A stretch of DNA of 64,000 nucleotides from Bact-19 sp038319215. GTDB taxonomy: Bacteria; Bacteroidota; Bacteroidia; Bacteroidales; ML635J-15. Each line of letters begins with the position of its first letter. Position 1 is the stretch's first letter. Shown here piece by piece: positions 17,422 through 26,117 of this stretch. The translations under genes were made by a program, and so were the position numbers. The stretch covers positions 1-64,000 of the forward strand of contig JBBQCZ010000003.1 of NCBI GenBank assembly GCA_038319215.1. The letters run 5' to 3'. The notes beneath the pieces were generated by a model. The model was not told where the DNA came from and ran no database searches. It worked only from the letters and a program-made list of their open reading frames with translations.

Positions 17422-20400
17422 ATGAAAACTACCATTTTCGCTTTATTCTTTATCTCTGCTTTAGCAGTTTCCACATTCGCAAATCCTGGAGATACCGTTT
17501 ATGTAAAGACTTTTACTTTTGACAGTATTAACACACGTCGCGGTATATTTAATTTTCCGACCGAACAGTCTTGGGAAAAGATACAGATGTTTTATACCAT
17601 CAATTGCGATGCAGCAACTCCATGGGATTCATACCCATGTGGGGAGTGGGATTATACAACTTACACAAATCTTTACGAACATACTGGAGAACAAGATTCT
17701 ACACAATATGGGCATAAAAGATATACTCTTAATAATTCCAATTTTTTAACTTTTAATGGTAGCCTAAATCCAAAATTTCATAAAACGGAAAGACAATATA
17801 ACCAAACAACTTATAATTTTATTTCTCAGAACGATTATGTATCGGGTACACCTCAAACCACAACAAGTTTCGGGATAACTAATGGCGATCAGGATTCAAA
17901 AACATATCTTTTATACACTGCTGCCGATCTTATTGCAGCTGGACTTAGTGCTGGAGAAGTTGATGTTTTAAGTTTTATGCCTTCTGCCTCAGCAGCGTTC
18001 TCTACACATATTATCCTCCAATCTGCTTCTTCTGTAATAACAGAAATTAATCTCTCAAATGTTTCAACATTGGGTTTCTCGGAGAATTTCAATGGAATTA
18101 TTAATTACACAGCAGGTGAAATTGTAATTTCGCTCAGTGCTCCAGTTATTTGGGATGGGATCTCTTCTTTAATTTTTGCAATTTCTTGTCCATCTTTTGG
18201 CGATATTGTTAATCTAGATGCAGAGAATAAATCTTCAATTTGCGTTTTACAATCATCAGGAAGAGATTATTACATTAATTTTGAGAATTATTCTTATGTT
18301 GACATTCCTTCTCAATCTGTTGAAACTTTAAACACAGAAATTACTATTGCTATGTGGGTTTATGGAAATGCTGCAATTCAACCGCAAAACGACATGTTAC
18401 TCGAGGCTTTCGATGAGAACGGGATTAGACAATTATGTTTTCATTATCCATGGAGTAATGGCAGTATTTATTGGGATGCTGGAAATAATGGAACTGGTTA
18501 CGATAGAATTGATAAGGCTGCAACCGCTTCGGAGTATGAAGGGAAATGGAACCATATTGCCTTGACAAAAAACTCAGTTACTGGGTCGATGAAAATCTAT
18601 ATAAATGGAGTTTTATGGCACAGTGGCACAGGTAAAACTAAACAGATTCAAACTATAGCTACTTTTATTTTGGGTGGTGATGCAAATAAAGATCAAAACT
18701 ATTCTTACGATGGATCGATTGACGATTTTTCGGTATGGAATAAAGAACTTAGTCTTAGCGAGATTCAACAGCTTATGAACAGCAAACCAAATAATAGCTT
18801 TTCGTCTTGGTCCAACTTATTGATTTATTATGATTTTGATGAGGCGCCAGGTAGTGGAAATCAAATTATTGACTATTCTGACAACTCTTACGATGCTGAT
18901 TTTCTTGGGTCATTGAATCGAATGTCATATCTTGGAATAAATAGGTTTAAAAATTTTGAAACAGATCAGAAGTTGCCGGTTCTAAAACTCACCAATGGAG
19001 ACTATTCTACAGATATAAATGTTTTAGACTATGTCGATTCTGTAATGCTAAATCAGCAAATAATAAGAGAATTCAATAACCTCGACGTTTATACAATTCA
19101 ATGCATCGACACATCTTTGTATTTTACTGATTATGAGTTACATACAGATTTGTTAGGAGTAATAGATACTACTTTTTTTACACCAGATATTGTAATTACA
19201 AACACAGATTTAATTTTTTACGGACAGCCATACGAAGTAATAAATACAATTCAATTACAGAATTATGTAACACCTTATGGAATAAACTTAAACCTAGGAA
19301 TTGACGGTTTTACACATGTTTATGATGTTAGCGATTATGTACAATACCTGAAAGATAATGTTGATATTTCGGCTCATAACACACAGGAATTGATTGATGT
19401 TACTTTTATGTTTATAGAGGGAACTCCTGCACGCGAAGTTGTTCAGTTTGATCAGGTTTATCTAGGTAATTTCGGACAGTATAATATTGCAAATAACATT
19501 AGTCTTCAACCGAAAAAAATAAAGAGGAATCCCACAGCCGCTATGTTCAACGTAAAAACAAGAACTACTGGTCATGGAATGGCCGGAGCAGGTAATTGTG
19601 CGGAATTTTGCCCAACTTGGCATAATATTTCGGTCGAAGGAGTCCAAACAAATCAATGGTATAACTGGAAATCATGCGCAAATAATCCAATTTTCCCTCA
19701 AGGTGGAACATGGATTTTCGATCGCACAGGCTGGTGTCCGGGAAGCTTTGCAGATACTTACGACTGGAATATTACAAACTTTGTAACCGATCCAGATTCT
19801 GTTCAAATTGATTATGGCTTAACTCAATATGCAGTTGGAAGTGGCGAAGGAAATTATAATATTTCAGTACAGCTAATTCAGTACACGGCACCCAATTTTA
19901 CAAATGATGTAGCTATTGATGCTGTTCTTGCTCCTAATAATGCCGATTTGTACAAAAGATATAATCCGATTTGTAAAAATCCAGAAATTGTAATTAAAAA
20001 CAATGGTTCTGCTAATCTGCAATCATGCCTAATCGAGTATGGTCTCAACGGTGATTATTCATACCAATATCAATGGACTGGCGACCTCGCATTTCTTGCA
20101 ACAGAAACAGTTTTATTGCCAATAATTTCTTGGATAGAGTTTATTGCAGAAAATTCCTTTAATGTTCGAATTAGCTTACCAAATGAAGAAGCAGACGAAT
20201 ATGCACCAAATAATTATTACAAAACTACTTTTGCAACTGTCGATATTTATACTGTTACAAATACCCTGGTTGTATTAACCAATAATTTTGGAAGTGAAAC
20301 AAGTTATACTGTTACCGACAGCGAAGGAAATCTGTTGGTTGACCGTCATGGTCTTACTTCAAATACAACGTATTACGACACTTTGGATTTTCCTCCTGGT

Positions 20401-20850
20401 TGCTACGATATTCGTTTGTACGATACTGGCGAGGACGGTTTCGATTTCTGGTATTATAACGGAGCCGATGGAACTGGCTATATGAAACTAAGAAAAATGG
20501 GAGCTGGTTATGTGAAGAATTTTCCTGTGGATTTCGGAAGTTTTATTCATTATCAATTCGTAATACCTGATATAACTTACATTATGAACGAAGAACTTAA
20601 CAAAGAGTATTTTGAAATCTTTCCAAATCCAAATGATGGAAACTTTAAACTCAAATTAAATTTTGAACCGGAAGAAAACTCTACCATTACTATTACCGAT
20701 ATGTCTGGACGAATTATTCGCAGTTTGTCTGGCAACGAATTAAATGCAGCAGAAATTAATATAAGTCTTAACGATGTTTCAAAAGGTTTTTATCTTATAA
20801 ATCTGCAAACCGGAAAAGTTGCACGAACAAGAAAATTGGTGGTGGAGTAA
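17422..20850 (+). CDS. Secreted PNGase F-like glycosidase with inserted LamG domain
   Basis: A 1142-residue exported protein. A signal peptide (1-20) is followed by the first part of a peptide-N-glycosidase F fold (I-Q-M-F-Y-T-I-N-C, then C-G-E-W-D). D77 matches the catalytic Asp of PNGase F. Residues about 282-453 are a LamG/concanavalin-type insert (A-M-W-V, W-N-H-I-A-L-T, I-Y-I-N-G, G-S-I-D-D-F-S-V-W). The second glycosidase half follows: F-I-E-G-T-P-A-R-E with E666, then G-H-G near residue 714, C-A-E-F-C with E728 (the other catalytic Glu), and D-R-T-G-W-C-P-G. The C-terminus has a beta-rich segment and a type A sorting domain (F-P-N-P-N-D-G-N-F-K-L). Expected activity: removing N-linked glycans from glycoproteins outside the cell. 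A TATATTTG box at 17393-17400 may be the -7 element. Confidence 0.85.
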   Translation: MKTTIFALFFISALAVSTFANPGDTVYVKTFTFDSINTRRGIFNFPTEQSWEKIQMFYTINCDAATPWDSYPCGEWDYTTYTNLYEHTGEQDSTQYGHKRYTLNNSNFLTFNGSLNPKFHKTERQYNQTTYNFISQNDYVSGTPQTTTSFGITNGDQDSKTYLLYTAADLIAAGLSAGEVDVLSFMPSASAAFSTHIILQSASSVITEINLSNVSTLGFSENFNGIINYTAGEIVISLSAPVIWDGISSLIFAISCPSFGDIVNLDAENKSSICVLQSSGRDYYINFENYSYVDIPSQSVETLNTEITIAMWVYGNAAIQPQNDMLLEAFDENGIRQLCFHYPWSNGSIYWDAGNNGTGYDRIDKAATASEYEGKWNHIALTKNSVTGSMKIYINGVLWHSGTGKTKQIQTIATFILGGDANKDQNYSYDGSIDDFSVWNKELSLSEIQQLMNSKPNNSFSSWSNLLIYYDFDEAPGSGNQIIDYSDNSYDADFLGSLNRMSYLGINRFKNFETDQKLPVLKLTNGDYSTDINVLDYVDSVMLNQQIIREFNNLDVYTIQCIDTSLYFTDYELHTDLLGVIDTTFFTPDIVITNTDLIFYGQPYEVINTIQLQNYVTPYGINLNLGIDGFTHVYDVSDYVQYLKDNVDISAHNTQELIDVTFMFIEGTPAREVVQFDQVYLGNFGQYNIANNISLQPKKIKRNPTAAMFNVKTRTTGHGMAGAGNCAEFCPTWHNISVEGVQTNQWYNWKSCANNPIFPQGGTWIFDRTGWCPGSFADTYDWNITNFVTDPDSVQIDYGLTQYAVGSGEGNYNISVQLIQYTAPNFTNDVAIDAVLAPNNADLYKRYNPICKNPEIVIKNNGSANLQSCLIEYGLNGDYSYQYQWTGDLAFLATETVLLPIISWIEFIAENSFNVRISLPNEEADEYAPNNYYKTTFATVDIYTVTNTLVVLTNNFGSETSYTVTDSEGNLLVDRHGLTSNTTYYDTLDFPPGCYDIRLYDTGEDGFDFWYYNGADGTGYMKLRKMGAGYVKNFPVDFGSFIHYQFVIPDITYIMNEELNKEYFEIFPNPNDGNFKLKLNFEPEENSTITITDMSGRIIRSLSGNELNAAEINISLNDVSKGFYLINLQTGKVARTRKLVVE

Positions 20851-21034
20851 AAATCACTTCTGAAACTAAGCGTCTTTTGAATATTTTTCGTTATTCTTGA
20901 CCTATACATTATGACATAAAAAAATTAAGGCACAATACAACGAATTTTACAAACATTTTGTCTGTTATAAAAAGAAATAATTTTCGTATTTTTTTATTGC
21001 ATTGTTTCAGGTAATTCACTTAAAAATAATTGTT

Positions 21035-22423
21035 ATGAAAAAGGTATTTGTATTGTCAGGACTACTTTTGTGCTTTAGTTATTCAGCTTTTTCTCAGTGC
21101 TCCAATCCTGATGCTGGACTTAATAATGCCGTTTGCGGACCATCATATAATTTGCATGTAACTAATGCTACAACTGGATATTGGACAGCCTGTAATGGTC
21201 TTACTCCTTTAAATCCACAACCATCATTCAGCCCGTCGAATACTTCAGAAAACCCTGTAGTCACTCTTTCGAATTTGCAAGGAAACAAAATTATTAGATT
21301 TGTTTGGACTGATTACAGCGGACCTTGTACCGATACTGTGCAGATTGAGTTTGTTCAAATTCCTGTTGTTTCTGCAGGCCCGGATAAGGATGTGTGTGGC
21401 TCCGATGCCGTTATGGAAGGAGTAAGTTCTGGTTTTGGTGGCACTTGGTTGCCAAATGGGGCTTCTTTTGATAATTTCGCTGACCCAGAAACTGGAGTTT
21501 ATTCAAATATTTATGGTGCCAAACCCTTTACTTGGCTCGAAACTCATTTAGCAACCACAGTCAGTCTTGCATGTTCGTCTCAAGATGAAGTTGTGATTAC
21601 TTTTTGGAGAAAGCCTACTGCTAATATTTTAACAGACGTGTTGGATTCTTTGATTTGTGGTTTGACATTTAATGAACTGTATTCTGAAAATCCGGGTAGT
21701 GGTATTTCTGGCTTTTGGTGGAGTGATGAACCTGCCAATTTTTTTGACCCTAATTCAGAAGATGGTAAAATGTCTGTTAGTTTTTATAACTATGGCATTA
21801 ACAATGTTTACTGGATAGAATCAACAGGGCCTGCATTATGGCCGGAGTTTTGTATGGATACAGCTGGTCCATTAAGGCTTTATTTTATTGAACAACCTTT
21901 AGTTTCTGCTGGTTTCGACGATTATTTGTACGGCTATACTTATGAGTTAAACGGAGAAATCATGTTTGAAGAAAATCCTGATTTTGAAATACCATATAAC
22001 ACCATTTGGCAAACTGACGATGCATTAATTGCTAATCCTGCAGAACTTACTACGAATGCTACTGTTGTAGAATTTGGCGAATATGAATTTAGATTTTTGG
22101 CGTATTACACCGATTTTTCGTCTTGTTTTTACAAAGACACTGTGCGAATAACATACGTTGACCCAATTTTTATCGGAATTGAAACAGATAATTTAGATGA
22201 GACAAACTTCAATATTTATCCGAATCCTGTAAATTCTCAATTTAGTTTTTCAAATTCAACTTCAGTTGAAAAAATTAGCATTACAGATGTTAATGGCAGA
22301 TTGGTGGAAATTAAAAATCATAATCTGAATTCTATTGATGTATCGGACTTGGAGTCAGGTGTTTATTTTGTAGAAATAAACACTAACGATGGAGTTGTTG
22401 TAAAACGCTTTGTTAAGGAATAA
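21035..22423 (+). CDS. Secreted protein of unknown function, type A T9SS sorting domain
   Basis: A 462-residue exported protein. The ATG at 21035 begins a textbook signal peptide (K-K-V-F-V-L-S-G-L-L-L-C-F-S-Y-S-A-F-S-Q); a TTG at 21002 would only add eleven residues in front of it and is rejected. The mature part has three or four beta-sandwich-like segments with repeated D-A-G-L/S-A-G-P-D, C-G-x3-N/L and W-x-P-N-G-A patterns, resembling repeats found in Bacteroidota surface proteins with gliding-type domains. The last 80 residues are a type A sorting domain (I-Y-P-N-P-V-N-S-Q-F, then L-E-S-G-V-Y-F-V-E-I). No catalytic motif is visible. It is followed by a bidirectional terminator. Confidence 0.8.
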   Translation: MKKVFVLSGLLLCFSYSAFSQCSNPDAGLNNAVCGPSYNLHVTNATTGYWTACNGLTPLNPQPSFSPSNTSENPVVTLSNLQGNKIIRFVWTDYSGPCTDTVQIEFVQIPVVSAGPDKDVCGSDAVMEGVSSGFGGTWLPNGASFDNFADPETGVYSNIYGAKPFTWLETHLATTVSLACSSQDEVVITFWRKPTANILTDVLDSLICGLTFNELYSENPGSGISGFWWSDEPANFFDPNSEDGKMSVSFYNYGINNVYWIESTGPALWPEFCMDTAGPLRLYFIEQPLVSAGFDDYLYGYTYELNGEIMFEENPDFEIPYNTIWQTDDALIANPAELTTNATVVEFGEYEFRFLAYYTDFSSCFYKDTVRITYVDPIFIGIETDNLDETNFNIYPNPVNSQFSFSNSTSVEKISITDVNGRLVEIKNHNLNSIDVSDLESGVYFVEINTNDGVVVKRFVKE

Positions 22424-22443
22424 TCGGTAAATTGTCTTCTGTT

Positions 22444-22484
22444 AAAAAAAATGGCTGCCTTAATAAAAGACAGCCATTTTTTTG
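22444..22484. terminator. Bidirectional terminator between convergent genes
   Basis: AAAAAAATGGCTG and CAGCCATTTTTTT pair perfectly around a 13-base loop, giving U tails in both directions. It serves the plus-strand secreted-protein gene and the minus-strand lipoprotein gene. Confidence 0.85.
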
Positions 22485-22489
22485 TTTAC

Positions 22490-22557
22490 CTTAAATCCGC
22501 AAGCTGTTTGCGTAGTGAAGTTCAGACATGTAATAGTAAACAGTTTGCGGATTTAAG
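22490..22557. repeat. Long 20-base-pair hairpin at the 3' end of the lipoprotein gene
   Basis: The arm at 22490-22509 (CTTAAATCCGCAAGCTGTTT) pairs along all 20 bases with 22538-22557, with a single G-U pair; the loop is 28 bases. It starts six bases from the minus-strand stop codon and abuts the bidirectional terminator. It has no T run, so it may be a 3' stabilising structure or a small palindromic mobile or REP-like element. Confidence 0.7.
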
Positions 22558-22563
22558 TGTTTA

Positions 22564-23352
22564 TTATAATTCTCTCAAAAGTCCGTTAGAACTTGAATTA
22601 TATAATTGCCAGTATGTTTTATTGTTGTATTTAATAAAGAGAGTGTCGCCTTCAGGATAAATTCCTACAAAATTATCTGCTAGAATTGAAAATCCGTCAT
22701 TATAACTAAAGTTGAATTTAAAATTATTGAATGAAGGTAAACCCTGATATAGAGTTGGGTCGTCCCATACTCCGTTGATAATTAAGTGCTGATCGTCGCG
22801 TGTTGACCACAATTCTACTTGTTTTGATTCGGAGCCATTGTAGCTGTATCCATAAACGAATAATGTTGCAGTACTGCTAGAAGACCAATAAGAGTATTTT
22901 AAAGTTTCTGTACAAATTACAGGATAAGTTTTTTCGATAACATTGGTGCCAGCAGTAACTACTAGCTCGTCTCCTGTAGCATCAACTTTTATTCTTTTTG
23001 CATCAGCATCTGTATGATTTCCTACATATACTAAACCTGTAGCACGTGCATATTGATATTTGATTTTACCTTCAACATATTCTCCTGCTGTTGTAGTTGC
23101 AACTATTTCAAAGCCTGTTGGGTCTGCATCTGTAGTGAATTTAATTGTTATTTTTCCATCAACTACATCTTCTGGTGCAACTTGTAAATCATATTGTAAA
23201 CTTTCAAATCCAGGATATAGAGCTGTTAAACTAGTATTGCTATTTGACAATTCTAAAATTGGGGTTTCAATACTTTGCTCTTCTTTTTTACACGAGCTAA
23301 AAATTGCTGCTAATACTAGCGTTGCTAAAATGATAAATGTGATTTTTTTCAT
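22564..23352 (-). CDS. Putative lipoprotein of unknown function
   Basis: A 262-residue protein with a lipoprotein signal: M-K-K-I-T-F-I-I-L-A-T-L, then I-F-S-S-C-K-K, so Cys20 or so would be acylated. The mature part looks all-beta: an N-terminal segment of about 100 residues (I-T-I-K-F-T-T-D-A-D-P-T-G-F-E), a middle strand-rich part, and a C-terminal segment rich in Tyr, Asn and Phe (F-N-N-F-K-F-N-F-S-Y-N-D-G-F-S-I). I recognise no family. It is the last gene of a three-gene minus-strand run, 16 bases after the preceding coding sequence, and so is probably under the promoter motif at 26008-26038. Confidence 0.72.
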   Translation of the reverse strand: MKKITFIILATLVLAAIFSSCKKEEQSIETPILELSNSNTSLTALYPGFESLQYDLQVAPEDVVDGKITIKFTTDADPTGFEIVATTTAGEYVEGKIKYQYARATGLVYVGNHTDADAKRIKVDATGDELVVTAGTNVIEKTYPVICTETLKYSYWSSSSTATLFVYGYSYNGSESKQVELWSTRDDQHLIINGVWDDPTLYQGLPSFNNFKFNFSYNDGFSILADNFVGIYPEGDTLFIKYNNKTYWQLYNSSSNGLLREL

Positions 23353-23368
23353 AAAAATTTGGTTTAGA

Positions 23369-24772
23369 TTAATAAATATTTGTTGTGTTTAATACTTTAT
23401 ATTGTGGCTGTACTTCATCTTCAAAAATTACTTGCGTTTTTGATGTAATATTTTCTGTGTGATTCCATATTGGATTATAAACTGGATAAAATGTGTTTTC
23501 GTAATATCCTTTATCGTAAGTTACTTCAACTTTTCTTTTAACATAAACTTTTATATTTGTGTAAACATATTGACTAAGAATTGTTTTCCCAATAGATTCT
23601 GCTACGTCCCAGAAGCCACCGCTTGTTCCACGCTCATTTTCAATTATTAAATAGTAATTCATTCTATGGTCACGAATCTCAAATTTTCCTTGTGCATAAC
23701 CGTTTTTTCCTTCTTGAAGTACGGTGTAAGGTTGACCAGCTAAGTATTTTTGATATTCTGGTTGTGTTAGGATTTTGTAAATTATTTGATCTTCGATTCT
23801 AGGGACAAATGAACCAATAGCCTCACCAGCAAGTGTACTCAATCCTGTAAATCCAGTAATAATCTGAATGCCATCACTTACAACGACTAAAGCATTGTTA
23901 TTTGACTGTTCTCCAACATCTCCAGTTATTCCGGCAACTGCGTTTGCTGTGGCTGCCTTATCAAATACTTGATATGCTTTTTGTGTTTTTGTAACTGCTC
24001 CAGCAGCATCTTGTGTTCCCGACAAAGCTTTGCCAACGCCAACATCTATTGCCGCTGTGGCTATTTGGGCAACTTTTGCTTGCAATGCTTTATAAACTTC
24101 GTCACCGACAGAAATTGTAAAGCCCCATTCAATGGATTTAGAAATTTTATAATCGGTATTAATTTCTTGTGGTAATACAATAGGAATTACAAATTTATTA
24201 TCTATGCGAAGCGCGTAAGCAACATCCATAAATATCTGGTCTTCTGTATATTGTGGAGTTCTCTGCTGCATAATCTGTGGATGGCAAACTCGCATATAGT
24301 CATAAATAACCGAATCTTTAACGTAATTGTGAACAGTGTCGGGAACCATAACCATCACAGCTTTTCTTTCAACAAAATCATTCGTACTAGACTCAATATC
24401 GCAGTGTACTGAAAGCTCTGTAACAAACTTTTTCATCCCGCCTCTGTCGAAAACTAAAGTGTAAATACCATCGGATGGAACAGTAATTTTAAAGTTAAAT
24501 TCGCCTACTTCATTTTTGTCAATTATGTATTGAAATGAATCATCCGCTTTTTGACGATAAAGTTTTACGTTTTTGAAAGTATTTATTGTACCTTTTTTTT
24601 CATTTTTTATTTCTGGCTTAATGTTTATCCACAATTCTTCTCCTTTGTATGCGCGAAAATGATAGGTTTCATCATTTATTTCTTTGCTTTCTTGATAAAC
24701 AACTCTTACATTTTTTTGAGCTATAGTGGAAATTGAACCCAAAAGTACTAGTAGTATTATTAAAATTTTCAT
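23369..24772 (-). CDS. Exported protein of unknown function, relative of the adjacent upstream gene
   Basis: A 467-residue exported protein with a signal peptide ending S-T-I-A-Q-K. Residues about 25-130 form a beta-rich domain (Y-K-G-E-E-L-W-I-N-I, then S-D-G-I-Y-T-L-V-F). The middle, residues about 230-320, is strikingly Ala/Gly/Val rich (I-A-T-A-A-I-D-V-G-V-G-K-A-L, then V-V-V-S-D-G-I-Q-I-I-T-G-F) and could form membrane-active helices. The C-terminal third is again beta-rich after Y-Y-L-I-I-E-N-E. The neighbouring 380-residue product has the same order of parts, so the two look like diverged tandem duplicates. I recognise no family. It lies 22 bases downstream of that neighbour in one probable operon. 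Confidence 0.75.
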   Translation of the reverse strand: MKILIILLVLLGSISTIAQKNVRVVYQESKEINDETYHFRAYKGEELWINIKPEIKNEKKGTINTFKNVKLYRQKADDSFQYIIDKNEVGEFNFKITVPSDGIYTLVFDRGGMKKFVTELSVHCDIESSTNDFVERKAVMVMVPDTVHNYVKDSVIYDYMRVCHPQIMQQRTPQYTEDQIFMDVAYALRIDNKFVIPIVLPQEINTDYKISKSIEWGFTISVGDEVYKALQAKVAQIATAAIDVGVGKALSGTQDAAGAVTKTQKAYQVFDKAATANAVAGITGDVGEQSNNNALVVVSDGIQIITGFTGLSTLAGEAIGSFVPRIEDQIIYKILTQPEYQKYLAGQPYTVLQEGKNGYAQGKFEIRDHRMNYYLIIENERGTSGGFWDVAESIGKTILSQYVYTNIKVYVKRKVEVTYDKGYYENTFYPVYNPIWNHTENITSKTQVIFEDEVQPQYKVLNTTNIY

Positions 24773-24794
24773 TTTTCTATTTTATAGGTTTGTG

Positions 24795-25937
24795 TTATTT
24801 CTGAAAAATATATTTTTTCTCGTTTGTAATTACCTCTCTCGACATTGGAATAGCTTCTACTTTTGGCTTTATTGTCACAATATCTTGATTTATCTCTGTC
24901 CAAGTTGTTGCTTGATAAACAGCAAATGTTGCCACACTTATTTTTATTTCAGCTAGGAGATTAAGATTTTGTAAGCCTACATAAATGCTATCCATTGCTC
25001 TCCAGTTCCCTGAATAGCCAGTGGCAAGTCCACTTTCGTAAACCCTGGGGTTTGTATTATTATCATTATCCATGAACTTTTCTAATTCTGTTTTATTATT
25101 CATAATAAGATAGTAAACGGGTTCTCCTCCTTCTTGTGGTGCAATCATCGAAAAAGCAGTTTCTACTCCCAAACCAATTGCAGCACCTCCAGGCACAAAT
25201 AAACTCATAGCAAGGCAACCAATATCAACTCCTGTGTTGATGGCGTCCCACATTGCGTCGGCACCTGCTTCCGAAGTTATCAAAATCTGATAGCCGGTTA
25301 AAACCATTTCTTTATTTTCGGTTCTAATTGTGTCCTGTGGCTTTAGTATAGTTGCATAATCTTTTTGATTTCCTTGAAGTGTGTATTTTTTTGTCGATAA
25401 TTCTACACTTTCATAGTCAACATCGGAAATGCTTTTGAAACTTACAGGTTCGCGAAATTCACTATAACCCACAACCTGATTTGTTTCGTAAGGCACACTT
25501 AAAGTATCGTACTGCTTATATATTTCTAAAGCCGTATTAAAATATTTACCATCAATATATTCGGCTTTTCGCATTAAACGTAAAGAAATATCTTGACTAA
25601 ACGATCGGATTGAAAATTTAATTTCTACAACTCCAGTCTCTACTATATCTATCTTTATTTGTTTTGTTGGATCGTAGTTTGTTTCCGAAAAAAGCACCTT
25701 AGTATTTTGGGTAATCGTAATTTCGTCAATTGTTTTATCCTTTTTTGTTCCCAGATTTAAATACAATACATCGCCTTCGTGAAAGGCGTAATCTAATACT
25801 ACTGGACTATTTTTGCTTATTTCAACATCTCGCATTGCAACTAGGTAGGTGTCGTAAGATAGATCGAGCTCCTGAGCGGAGAGAAAACCTGCTGATATTA
25901 AAAGCAAAATTAATAGATACTCTTTTGTTCTTCTCAT
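24795..25937 (-). CDS. Exported protein of unknown function, first gene of a secreted-protein operon
   Basis: A 380-residue exported protein. A signal peptide (L-L-I-L-L-L-I-S-A-G-F-L-S-A-Q) leads into a beta-rich domain (F-H-E-G-D-V-L-Y-L-N-L, then V-E-T-G-V-V-E-I-K-F-S). A Gly/Ala-rich hydrophobic centre lies at about residues 225-265 (N-T-G-V-D-I-G-C-L-A-M-S-L-F-V-P-G-G-A-A). Y-Y-L-I-M-N-N-K and a beta-rich end follow, matching the layout of the next gene. No known domain is recognised. The gene has a 70-base leader after the motif at 26008-26038, which is shared with the sigma gene at 27613 and the exported-protein gene at 31009, so it is probably a target of that sigma factor. Confidence 0.75.
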   Translation of the reverse strand: MRRTKEYLLILLLISAGFLSAQELDLSYDTYLVAMRDVEISKNSPVVLDYAFHEGDVLYLNLGTKKDKTIDEITITQNTKVLFSETNYDPTKQIKIDIVETGVVEIKFSIRSFSQDISLRLMRKAEYIDGKYFNTALEIYKQYDTLSVPYETNQVVGYSEFREPVSFKSISDVDYESVELSTKKYTLQGNQKDYATILKPQDTIRTENKEMVLTGYQILITSEAGADAMWDAINTGVDIGCLAMSLFVPGGAAIGLGVETAFSMIAPQEGGEPVYYLIMNNKTELEKFMDNDNNTNPRVYESGLATGYSGNWRAMDSIYVGLQNLNLLAEIKISVATFAVYQATTWTEINQDIVTIKPKVEAIPMSREVITNEKKYIFQK

Positions 25938-26007
25938 TTATTCAATTTATAAATTTTCAATACTATTTTTATTGGTTTTGCGCTTTTGCAAAAATGAATC
26001 CGAATAT

Positions 26008-26038
26008 ATAGTTGCAAAAGAAATGAAAAAACGAAAAA
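26008..26038 (-). promoter_or_regulatory. Shared cluster promoter motif, copy C (secreted-protein operon)
   Basis: On the minus strand this reads TTTTTCGTTTT, 12 bases, GCAACTAT. The two boxes and the 12-base gap match exactly the sites before the sigma gene (27655-27685) and before the exported-protein gene at 31009 (30946-30976). GCAACTATATAT is identical over 12 bases with the latter. It does not fit the housekeeping TANNTTTG form. Confidence 0.68.
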
Positions 26039-26068
26039 TAAAATGTGATTTTTATTTGGAAAACTTCT

Positions 26069-26088
26069 AAAAAAGTGAAAATTTCACT
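26069..26088 (-). terminator. Terminator-like hairpin after the zinc-finger anti-sigma gene
   Basis: On the minus strand AGTGAA pairs with TTCACT around a three-base loop and is followed by six T residues. It lies 30 bases past the anti-sigma stop codon and just before the promoter motif of the next minus-strand operon, separating the two transcripts. The low GC content makes it a weak stem. Confidence 0.55.
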
Positions 26089-26117
26089 AAATTTACTCTC
26101 CTAGTTGGTTCGTAGTA

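Noticed and set aside
23099..23106. GCAACTAT on the plus strand
   Set aside because: It is in coding sequence and has no TTTTTCGTTTT 12 bases upstream.
25348..25355. GCAACTAT on the minus strand
   Set aside because: It is inside a gene and lacks the upstream box at the correct distance.
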